Below, piece by piece: positions 1 through 6,228 of a stretch of DNA of 6,321 nt. Numbering within the stretch: position 1 is the first letter of the stretch; the number at the start of each line of letters is the position of its first letter. The notes beneath the pieces were generated by a model. The model saw nothing but the letters and a program-made list of their open reading frames with translations. It was not told where the DNA came from and searched no databases. Made by a program: the position numbers and the translations under genes. This stretch comes from an uncultured Collinsella sp. (GTDB taxonomy: Bacteria > Actinomycetota > Coriobacteriia > Coriobacteriales > Coriobacteriaceae), in NCBI GenBank assembly GCA_902491415.1, contig CABUHP010000106.1:1-6321 (forward strand), read 5' to 3'.

Positions 1-64
1 AGAATACCACACCAGACCCCATGGGGACGGAGGAAAACGAATCATTTTGTTGCTGAGTTAGTTT
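1..64. other. Non-coding tail after the transporter gene
   Basis: The region holds a 10-bp palindrome CCCCATGGGG at 17-26 and AT-rich sequence next to the transporter stop. I see neither a stem-loop with a following T-run in the direction of the operon nor a gene start. Whether the operon ends here or continues beyond the window cannot be decided. Confidence 0.5.
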
Positions 65-1441
65 TTAGAGCGTGATGATGTCCGAGATATCGAGGGCCTG
101 AGCGTCGGCGGCGTCGTGCGTGGCAAGCAAGAGCGTGCGGCCGTCGAGCAGGTCGAGCACGACCTTGGTCGTCGCATCGCGCGCGGCGGCATCCAGGCCG
201 GTAAAGGGCTCGTCAAGAATCACCGCGCCGCCCGGGCACAGCAGGGCTCGAGCGATCTCGACGCGACGGCGCTGCCCGCCCGAAAGCTCGGCCACGCGAG
301 CATCCACATCGACTCCCGGCACCAGCAGGCGCAGCAATGCCGCGGCGCTCGAAGCATCCACGCGCGTATCGGCGCACACCAGCACGTTATCCAGCGCCGA
401 GGCGGACTCGGCCAAGCGTGCATCCTGAAACACCATCGAGCACGGCGCGGACTCCCCCGCCGCTAGCGCAAGCAGCGTCGACTTGCCCGCACCCGAAGCA
501 CCCATCACACAGATACGCCCGCCCGCGGGCACGTTGAGCGCCAGACCGTCCAGTGCCGGAGCCCACGGCGCACGATCGCCCACGGCAAGCGCAAGCTCCG
601 CTGCAGTGCCATCGCTCGCAGCCCCCGCACGCCCGCGCAGTCCATGCCCATGCGCCCGCACGGCCGCGCGCCACGCCACGGGTCCCGAAACCCGCAGCAG
701 CCACACCAGCACGCGCTCACACGCCCACGAGGCGGCAACGACCAGCACGGTCCACGCCAGCAAATCAGCCGTCTCAATCAAAAGCTTTGCCTGATAGATG
801 CGCTCGCCCACGGTGCCCACCGCCATGCCGATCAGCTCGGCTGCCACGCCGGCCTTCCAGCTCATGCCGATCACGGCGCGGGCGCACGAAAGCACAAACT
901 GCAGGACTTCGCGCCAGGTATGGGCGCAAAACAGGCGCCAGCCGCGCACGCCATGCAGACGGAACATCTGCTCCAGCGGTTTATTCACCTGTGCCAAGCC
1001 CTCGGCCAGCGAAAAATACACGCCCGGCAGCGCCATCAAAAAGACCGCGGCGATGCTCACGCGCGCCGATCCCAACCAAATAAGCAGCAGGACCACCACG
1101 CAGGCAACCGGCGTCGCCTTAACAAACGAAAGTGCCGGAGCCACCAGGCGCGCAAACGCCCGCAACCGTGACGAAATCCCGGCAAGCACGCCACCACACA
1201 CCGCGGCAAGCGCCAGCCCGCCCAGTATCCGCGCGCCCGAGCCCACCAAAATCGCCCAGGTACCGCCATCGCACACCAGGCGCAGCAGCGCCAAGGCAAC
1301 AGCACCCGGCCCCGGCAAGATCAGTGGCTGCGCCACCAGCACCGCCGCGAAGACCCACACGGCAAGCCAAAAGGCGGCGACGGCACCTGCTGCCGCCACC
1401 GCCTTCATACGCTCTGTCATGTGTCGAGCAAACGCACGCAC
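65..1441 (-). CDS. Fused ABC transporter permease-ATPase (NitT/TauT type), single-chain half transporter
   Basis: This 458-residue protein combines membrane channel and motor of the importer served by the lipoprotein upstream. Residues 1-250 are a SsuC/TauC-like permease with about five to six hydrophobic helices (near 15-38, 68-90, 106-125, 127-147, 226-248) and a cytoplasmic coupling loop around 147-170. After a linker, residues about 283-458 form an ATPase: Walker A GASGAGKST at 314-322, Q-loop Q339, signature LSGGQ at 386-390, Walker B and catalytic glutamate at 407-411 (E411), D-loop GLD at 415-417, H-loop H442. All catalytic motifs are intact. The ATPase is unusually small: only 16 residues separate Walker A from Q339, against roughly 40 in typical SsuB-like proteins, and the chain ends 16 residues after H442. 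It probably works as a homodimer. The start is GTG, chosen because GGAG (1451-1448) lies 6 nt upstream, inside the end of the receptor gene; the ATG at 1420 lacks a good ribosome site. Confidence 0.88.
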   Translation of the reverse strand: MRAFARHMTERMKAVAAAGAVAAFWLAVWVFAAVLVAQPLILPGPGAVALALLRLVCDGGTWAILVGSGARILGGLALAAVCGGVLAGISSRLRAFARLVAPALSFVKATPVACVVVLLLIWLGSARVSIAAVFLMALPGVYFSLAEGLAQVNKPLEQMFRLHGVRGWRLFCAHTWREVLQFVLSCARAVIGMSWKAGVAAELIGMAVGTVGERIYQAKLLIETADLLAWTVLVVAASWACERVLVWLLRVSGPVAWRAAVRAHGHGLRGRAGAASDGTAAELALAVGDRAPWAPALDGLALNVPAGGRICVMGASGAGKSTLLALAAGESAPCSMVFQDARLAESASALDNVLVCADTRVDASSAAALLRLLVPGVDVDARVAELSGGQRRRVEIARALLCPGGAVILDEPFTGLDAAARDATTKVVLDLLDGRTLLLATHDAADAQALDISDIITL

Positions 1442-1444
1442 GGG

Positions 1445-2503
1445 CTACTCCATGTAGTAGAAATCGTCAGCCGGAAGTTTACCACCCACGGCGCTCGCGT
1501 CCGCGTCGGACAGCACCTGCAGATACCCACTAAGTGCCGCCTTCATATCCTTGCCCGTCTGGCACACGAGCATGCACCCGGGAATCGCCTTCTCGGCGAT
1601 CTTGGCGTTGTCCACGATGCCGGCATCGACCACGGCCTGCGCCCAGTCTGCCGGCGCCGCATTGACAGCCTTAACGCTCGCCGCATGGCAGCTCAAGAAC
1701 TCCGCCACAGCCTCGGGATGTTCCTCGGCAAACGCGCGGCGCACCACGGTCACGCCCGTCAGCAGGCGCGAACCCGTGTCACCTGCCAACTCGTCCCACA
1801 CATCGGTCAGGCTTACCGGAGCCGACAGCCTGCCTTCGCTCTTGGCGATGGCAGCGGTCTTGAACGGCTCCGGCAGCACGCCCACGGCGGACGGGTCGGC
1901 AAGCAGGGCCGACAGCACCTCGGTGGGCTCGCTCTTAAACTCGAGCGTCACCTGGCCGGTCAGGCCTGCGCGCTCCAGCAGGTAGTTCATGACGTACTCC
2001 GGCGTGGTGCCCTTGCCCGTCATATAGACGGTATGGCCCGCCAGATCGCCAAACGAGGCCACACTCGCGTCGCCCGTCACAACGTTCAGCACGCCCAGCG
2101 TGTTGATGTCGATGACCTGCACCGCACCCTCGGTCTTGTTGTAGAGCACGCTCGCCACGTTGGCAGGCACCAGGGCGATATCGACATCGCCCTGAATCAC
2201 CTTGGGCACGATCTCATCGGCTGCAGTGCTGATCGCAAAGTCGAACTCGTTGTCCGTCTCACCATCGGCCGCCCGGTCCATAAACTGCACCAGACCCATC
2301 GACGTCGGACCCTTGAGCGAGGCGACGTGCACCTCAACCGGCTCGGCAGCGGCACCGTCAGCAGCAGACCCGGCAGCCGAGCCCGCGGCGGACCCGGTAC
2401 CGGCAGCCCCGCCGCCACAGCCCGCGAGCGCAAGCGACAGGGCGCCCGCGGCGAGCGCCGAGGCAAACCCCCGGCGCGACATCTCAAAATCAAACGCGCG
2501 CAT
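1445..2503 (-). CDS. ABC transporter substrate-binding lipoprotein, NitT/TauT (NMT1/SsuA-like) type, predicted Tat export
   Basis: This is the extracytoplasmic solute receptor of an ABC importer, 352 residues from the ATG at 2503. The N-terminus carries a twin-arginine motif (SRRGF, residues 9-13), a short hydrophobic stretch and a lipobox LAGC ending at C29, so it should be exported folded and lipid-anchored. A Gly/Ser/Ala linker (residues 30-52) with three GSAA units tethers the binding domain (about 55-345). The pattern of early ligand-loop GPTSMG, mid-domain DEIVPKVIQGDVDIALVPAN and TPEY at 167-170 recalls NitT/TauT-family receptors of anaerobic Firmicutes and Actinobacteria. Members bind sulfonates, nitrate, bicarbonate, thiamine precursors and other solutes, so the ligand is unknown. 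The start has GAGGGGA (2520-2514) 10 nt upstream. A GTG at 2512 is open in frame but sits too close to that sequence; an ATG at 2482 lacks one. Only 2 nt separate it from the hydrogenase stop and 3 nt from the transporter gene. Confidence 0.88.
   Translation of the reverse strand: MRAFDFEMSRRGFASALAAGALSLALAGCGGGAAGTGSAAGSAAGSAADGAAAEPVEVHVASLKGPTSMGLVQFMDRAADGETDNEFDFAISTAADEIVPKVIQGDVDIALVPANVASVLYNKTEGAVQVIDINTLGVLNVVTGDASVASFGDLAGHTVYMTGKGTTPEYVMNYLLERAGLTGQVTLEFKSEPTEVLSALLADPSAVGVLPEPFKTAAIAKSEGRLSAPVSLTDVWDELAGDTGSRLLTGVTVVRRAFAEEHPEAVAEFLSCHAASVKAVNAAPADWAQAVVDAGIVDNAKIAEKAIPGCMLVCQTGKDMKAALSGYLQVLSDADASAVGGKLPADDFYYME
1448..1451 (-). promoter_or_regulatory. Ribosome binding site for the fused transporter gene
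   Basis: GGAG overlaps the last Met-Glu codons and leads into the stop of the lipoprotein gene. It lies 6 nt before the GTG at 1441, which supports a GTG start and coupled translation of the receptor and its transporter. Confidence 0.6.
2360..2395 (-). repeat. Three GSAA coding units in the lipoprotein linker
   Basis: Twelve codons encode Gly-Ser-Ala-Ala three times (residues 37-48 of the lipoprotein) with varied synonymous codons. This suggests selection for a flexible tether rather than recent DNA slippage. It lies directly after the lipid-anchored Cys29. Confidence 0.7.
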
Positions 2504-2505
2504 CG

Positions 2506-4317
2506 CTAGCACGTCCCCTCGTTAGGCATCGTCCATGCGTGATGGTCGGTATGCAGCAGCTCCTCGGCCAGCGGCGAGAGCGGCTCGCCCAAGAACTCGC
2601 GGTAGCACGCCTGGACATCGGGATTCTCGTGCGAGAAGCGAATGTCCGCAGCGGCATCCAGACCCCACAGCACCTGACCGCGCTCGGCTGCCAGCTCGCA
2701 GCCGTCGTGGATGGGCTGACCGCCGCCACCGACGCAGCCGCCCGGGCACGCCATGACCTCAACGAAGTCATAGCTCGCACGGCCGTCGCGAATCGCGTCG
2801 AGCAGACGGGCGGCGTTGCCCAGCCCGTGCGCCACGGCGACGCGCACCCCGGTGCCATCGATATCGGCCACGGCTTCCTTCCAGCCGTCCAGCCCGCGCA
2901 CATCGGTAAAGAAATCGGCATCGGGGTTCTTGCCCGTCACCAGGTAATAGGCCGAGCGCACGGCGGCCTCCATCACGCCGCCCGTGGCGCCAAAGATCAC
3001 ACCCGCGCCCGTGCCAAAGCCCAGCGGCGTGTCGAGCGGCTCCTCGACCAACGTGTCCACGCTCACGTGGTTCGCGCGGATCATACGTATCATCTCGCGC
3101 ACCGTCAGCGCAACGTCCACATCGGGCGTGCCGTCCTCGCCCACCATGCTCGGCAGCGCGCACTCGGCCTTCTTGGCCGTGCACGGCATCACGGACACCA
3201 CAAACAGACGCTCGGGCTCCACGCCCAGCACCTTGGCGTAGTAGGTCTTGGCGATGGCGCCAAACATCTGCTGCGGGCACTTTGACGTAGACAGGCTGTC
3301 GACAAACTCGGGGTAACGCGCCTTCACAAAGCGCACCCAGCCCGGGCAGCAGCTCGTGAACATGGGCCAGCCACGGCTGTCGCCCTCGCCCTTGGCGGCC
3401 TTACCCAGGCGCTCGAGCAGCTCGGAGCCCTCCTCCATAATGGTGAGGTCGGCCGAGAAATCGGTGTCGAACACGTACTCAAAGCCAACGCGGCGCAGCG
3501 CACAGGCCAAGCGCTCAACGGTGGCCTCCTCGCGAGATATGCCGAGTTCCTCTCCCCAGGCGCTACGCACGGCCGGCGCAATCTGCACCAGCACGATCTT
3601 GTCGGGATCGGCGATGGCGTCGAACACGGTCTCGGTATCGTCACGCTCGCGCAGGGCGCCCGTCGGACAATGCGTGATGCACTGACCACACGCGACGCAA
3701 TCGGTCTTGCCGATCGGCGCGCGCCCGCGGGTACCCACGGCGGTATGCGTGGCGCGGTTGGTCAGGTCCCAAATCCCTAGGCCCTGCACGCTCTCGCACA
3801 CCTTGATGCAGCGCATGCATTTAATGCACTTGTCGTTATCGCGGATGATGGGGAAATCGAAGTCCCAGCCCTCGCGCGCCAGGTGCTGCTCGTACGGCAG
3901 ATAGAAGATGCCCAGGTCGTTGGCGATGGTCTGCAGGTTGCAGTTACCACTGCGCACGCAGCTCGTGCAGCGCGAGTCGTGCTGGGACAGCAGCAGTTGC
4001 ACGTTGGTGCGACGCGCCTCGCGGGCTTTGGGGCTGTTGGTGCGGACCACCATGCCGTCGAGCACGTAGTTGTTGCAGGCGGCAACCAGCTGGTCGCAGC
4101 CCTCAACCTCGACCACGCACACGCGGCAGCCGCCGATCTCGTTTAGATCGCGCAGGTAGCACAGGGTGGGAATCTGGATACCGACGGACTTGGCCGCGTC
4201 CAGGATCGTGGTGTGCTCGGGCACCACGACCTCGCAATTATCGATAGTGAGCTTGACCATGTTGAGTGCTCCGCTTTCGGTGTTGTCGCTGACAGTGGTT
4301 TTGTTGAGCCCTACCAT
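2506..4317 (-). CDS. hydA: [FeFe] hydrogenase, CpI-like multidomain catalytic subunit
   Basis: This protein catalyses reversible proton reduction to H2 in the cytoplasm. Read from the ATG at 4317 it has 603 residues. Domains in order: plant-type [2Fe-2S] (C53, C64, C67, C81); His-ligated [4Fe-4S] (H113, C117, C120, C126); two ferredoxin-type [4Fe-4S] sites (C164, C167, C170, C174 and C207, C210, C213, C217); then the H-cluster domain. All three H-cluster signatures are intact: TSCCPGW at 321-327, MPC with C379, and E520 to P535 containing C524 and C528. C323 corresponds to the proton-relay cysteine of Clostridium CpI, and C324, C379, C524 and C528 to its cluster ligands. Length is close to CpI (574). 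The chosen start overlaps the upstream stop by 7 nt and has GGAGGGAGG 8 nt upstream. An alternative ATG at 4260 (584 residues) begins where homologues usually do and has GGAG 8 nt upstream, so the 19-residue extension is uncertain. A GltD-like partner suggests HydDB group A2, as I recall that scheme. Maturases HydE, HydF and HydG are not in the window. Confidence 0.96.
   Translation of the reverse strand: MVGLNKTTVSDNTESGALNMVKLTIDNCEVVVPEHTTILDAAKSVGIQIPTLCYLRDLNEIGGCRVCVVEVEGCDQLVAACNNYVLDGMVVRTNSPKAREARRTNVQLLLSQHDSRCTSCVRSGNCNLQTIANDLGIFYLPYEQHLAREGWDFDFPIIRDNDKCIKCMRCIKVCESVQGLGIWDLTNRATHTAVGTRGRAPIGKTDCVACGQCITHCPTGALRERDDTETVFDAIADPDKIVLVQIAPAVRSAWGEELGISREEATVERLACALRRVGFEYVFDTDFSADLTIMEEGSELLERLGKAAKGEGDSRGWPMFTSCCPGWVRFVKARYPEFVDSLSTSKCPQQMFGAIAKTYYAKVLGVEPERLFVVSVMPCTAKKAECALPSMVGEDGTPDVDVALTVREMIRMIRANHVSVDTLVEEPLDTPLGFGTGAGVIFGATGGVMEAAVRSAYYLVTGKNPDADFFTDVRGLDGWKEAVADIDGTGVRVAVAHGLGNAARLLDAIRDGRASYDFVEVMACPGGCVGGGGQPIHDGCELAAERGQVLWGLDAAADIRFSHENPDVQACYREFLGEPLSPLAEELLHTDHHAWTMPNEGTC
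2514..2520 (-). promoter_or_regulatory. Ribosome binding site for the substrate-binding lipoprotein
   Basis: GAGGGGA lies within the last codons of the hydrogenase gene, 10 nt before the ATG at 2503. It selects that ATG over the GTG at 2512 (only 1 nt away) and over the ATG at 2482, which has no comparable sequence. Confidence 0.6.
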
Positions 4318-6143
4318 TCCAGGTTCCTCCCTCCGCGGAACGCGCCAAAGCCAAAGTGGTCGCAACGCAGGCAGCGGCTTGCCTCCTGGCGTGCCTCCTC
4401 CTCGGTAAGGCCCTGCTCGACCAGATTCCAATCGTGGATGCGCTCGCCGGCCTCGCGCTCGCCCAGCTCGCAGCGGCCGCACTCGTGCTTGCCCTTAAAC
4501 TGCACGGTCGGCAGCTCAACGTCGAGCTTGATCTTGTGGTCAAAGCCCAGATAGCGATCGATATTTGCCGAAGCAACGCGGCCGGCGTTGATGGCCCGGA
4601 TGACGGTGGCGGGACCGGTCTGGCAGTCGCCGCCGCTAAAGAGGCCATCAAAGTTAGGCACGGCGCCATCCGAATCGGTGACCACGCAGCCCCACTTACA
4701 GGCGATGCCCATGTCCTCAAACGGCTTGGAGTCGATGTCCTGACCAATGGCCACAAACACGCGCTCGCAGGGAATGACGCGCTCGGGCGTGGCGGCGGCA
4801 CGCGGGGCCGGACGCCCACGACGGGGCTCGCCGATAATCTGCGGCTGCACGCGCAGGCCACTCACGCGACCTTCCTCGCCCGTCTCAATAGCGAGCGGTG
4901 CGGTGAGCTCCAGAACCTCGCAGCCCTCGGCCTGGGCACCGGCAATCTCGGCATCCTGGGCCGTCATGTCGCAGATGCGACGGCGGTAGACGATGCTCAC
5001 CTTTTCGGCACCGCAGCGCACGGCAGAGCGCGCCACGTCCATGGCCACGTTGCCGCCACCGATGACGCACACGCGCTGACCGCTCAGGTCGGGCAGCTCG
5101 TCGTCGCCGATGGCGCGCAGCATCTTGACGGCCGACTCCACGCCGGGCGCCTCTTCGCCCGGAAAGCCGAGCTTCTTATCGCTGTGGGCGCCAATGGCCA
5201 GATAAACGGCATCGAACTCGTCGCGCAGGCGGGCAAGCTCCTCGCCATTGACGGAGTGGTCGAGTTCCACGTCGATGCCGGCGCTCAAGATCCAGTCGAT
5301 CTCGGCCTGCAGGCGCTCGCGCGGCAGACGGTAGCTGGGAATGCCATAGCGCAGCATGCCGCCCAGGTGGTGGCGCTGCTCAAAGATGGTCACCTTATGG
5401 CCCATCACGGCCAGGTAGTAGGCACAGGAAAGGCCGGCCGGGCCGCCGCCGATCACGGCGACGCGCTTACCGGTGTTGTCCACTACATGCGGCTTGTAAT
5501 CGTTGAGGTCGCTGTGCTCAACGGCAAAACGCTTGAGGGCGAGGATGTTCATGGGATCGTCGACCATGCCACGACGGCAGTGCATCTCGCAGGGATGCTC
5601 GCACACCAGGCCGCAAACGAGCGGCAGCGGGTTGTTCTTGCGGATGACCTTGACGGCATCGGCATAGCGGCCGGCCTCGACCAGCGAAATGTAACCGGGA
5701 ATGTCGACGTGCGCCGGGCAGCCCGAGACGCACGGGACGCGGGCCTCGCGGTCAAAGCCGCAGGAGTGCTCGCGGACGTGATGCTCAAAATCGTCGCGGA
5801 AGCCGCGAATGGCCGTGAGTGCCATGGCGCCGGCCTCGTAGCCGATGGCGCAGTCGCTCGAGAGGTAGATGGTGCGGGCGGTGCGCTCGATCAGATTGAG
5901 CGTGGACTCGTCGGCGCGGCCCTCGAGCACATCGGCGAGCAGGTCGCTCAGCGCGCTCAGGCCCACGCGGCAGGGCGTGCACTTGCCGCAGCTCTGGGTG
6001 GAGCACAGGTTGACGAGCGCCGCCGTAAACTCGACGGGGCACGGGGCGAGCGAGCTCACCGCCAGACGGCGTCCAAGCGCATCGTGCAGGTCGTCCATGA
6101 CGGCCTGAGCGTGGCTGCGTTCCATTACGTGCAGTCGTGCCAT
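4311..6143 (-). CDS. NuoF-type Fe-S / GltD-like FAD-NAD(P) oxidoreductase fusion, probable hydrogenase electron-transfer subunit
   Basis: This 610-residue protein probably moves electrons between NAD(P)H and the hydrogenase encoded next to it, in the cytoplasm. Residues about 30-118 resemble only the C-terminal [4Fe-4S] part of NuoF (C52, C55, C58 and C98); the NuoF FMN/NADH domain is absent. Residues about 125-215 match the GltD N-terminal Fe-S domain (C138, C142, C177, C181, C185, C189). An FAD Rossmann motif lies at G232-G237 and an NAD(P) motif at G362-G364. YRRR at 386-389 sits where GltD relatives contact the NADP phosphate, so NADPH is plausible but unproven. FAD is closed by GGD at 504-506. 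A tail carries CxxC pairs at 555/558 and 591/594. E. coli GltD is about 470 residues, so the N-terminal segment is the addition. The ATG at 6143 was preferred over one at 6158 because AGAGGGG (6155-6149) lies 5 nt upstream of it. It is the first gene of the operon. The domain assignment is firm; the physiological direction and partner are inferred. Confidence 0.9.
   Translation of the reverse strand: MARLHVMERSHAQAVMDDLHDALGRRLAVSSLAPCPVEFTAALVNLCSTQSCGKCTPCRVGLSALSDLLADVLEGRADESTLNLIERTARTIYLSSDCAIGYEAGAMALTAIRGFRDDFEHHVREHSCGFDREARVPCVSGCPAHVDIPGYISLVEAGRYADAVKVIRKNNPLPLVCGLVCEHPCEMHCRRGMVDDPMNILALKRFAVEHSDLNDYKPHVVDNTGKRVAVIGGGPAGLSCAYYLAVMGHKVTIFEQRHHLGGMLRYGIPSYRLPRERLQAEIDWILSAGIDVELDHSVNGEELARLRDEFDAVYLAIGAHSDKKLGFPGEEAPGVESAVKMLRAIGDDELPDLSGQRVCVIGGGNVAMDVARSAVRCGAEKVSIVYRRRICDMTAQDAEIAGAQAEGCEVLELTAPLAIETGEEGRVSGLRVQPQIIGEPRRGRPAPRAAATPERVIPCERVFVAIGQDIDSKPFEDMGIACKWGCVVTDSDGAVPNFDGLFSGGDCQTGPATVIRAINAGRVASANIDRYLGFDHKIKLDVELPTVQFKGKHECGRCELGEREAGERIHDWNLVEQGLTEEEARQEASRCLRCDHFGFGAFRGGRNLEW
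4326..4334 (-). promoter_or_regulatory. Ribosome binding site for the hydrogenase gene, inside the end of the flavoprotein gene
   Basis: GGAGGGAGG ends 8 nt before the ATG at 4317 and also encodes part of the upstream protein's Gly-Gly-Arg tail. It supports translational coupling through the ATGGTAG start-stop overlap. A second, weaker GGAG (8 nt before the ATG at 4260) leaves open an internal or alternative start. Confidence 0.65.
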
Positions 6144-6148
6144 AAGAT

Positions 6149-6155
6149 CCCCTCT
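6149..6155 (-). promoter_or_regulatory. Ribosome binding site deciding the start of the flavoprotein gene
   Basis: AGAGGGG is followed by 5 nt and the ATG at 6143. It lies immediately after the alternative ATG at 6158, which has no purine-rich sequence before it. This favours the shorter 610-residue product. Confidence 0.75.
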
Positions 6156-6164
6156 CATGCGGCA

Positions 6165-6184
6165 GCCCGGAGGCGAGGCCGGGC
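6165..6184 (-). repeat. GC-rich inverted repeat just upstream of the first ribosome binding site
   Basis: GCCCGG and CCGGGC flank an 8-nt spacer, ending 9 nt before the AGAGGGG ribosome site. In RNA this would be a six-GC-pair stem placed where it could influence ribosome access. There is no T-run after it, so it is not a terminator. A chance occurrence in GC-rich DNA is quite possible. Confidence 0.3.
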
Positions 6185-6207
6185 GAAATTGCTACACGCA
6201 CAACACT

Positions 6208-6228
6208 GACCTAAAAAGTTGTTAGGTC
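6208..6228 (-). promoter_or_regulatory. Perfect 7-bp inverted repeat in the operon leader (operator or RNA hairpin candidate)
   Basis: On the minus strand GACCTAA and TTAGGTC flank a 7-nt spacer, CAACTTT. The 21-bp dyad lies 65 nt before the first start codon. It could be a repressor operator or a weak RNA hairpin. A T-run lies inside it rather than after it, so it does not look like an intrinsic terminator. No known regulator site fits: DtxR/IdeR half-sites have the opposite order, and Rex spacing does not match. Confidence 0.4.

Noticed and set aside
17..26. CCCCATGGGG palindrome as a terminator for the operon
   Set aside because: There is no adequate loop, the flanking bases extend the stem poorly, and no T-run follows in the minus direction.
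1421..2509. A 362-codon open frame on the plus strand, antisense to the lipoprotein gene
   Set aside because: It is rich in Arg and His with no recognisable motif. The opposite strand encodes a signal peptide, lipobox and receptor fold with good ribosome-site placement.
2539..3285. A 248-codon plus-strand open frame within the hydrogenase gene
   Set aside because: It is an antisense shadow. The minus strand contains all H-cluster signatures across the same interval.
4356..6209. A 617-codon open frame on the plus strand, antisense to the flavoprotein gene
   Set aside because: It mirrors the real gene in a complementary frame kept open by GC-rich third positions. Its translation is a low-complexity Ala/His/Gly/Val-rich sequence with no domain pattern, whereas the minus strand has clear cofactor motifs.
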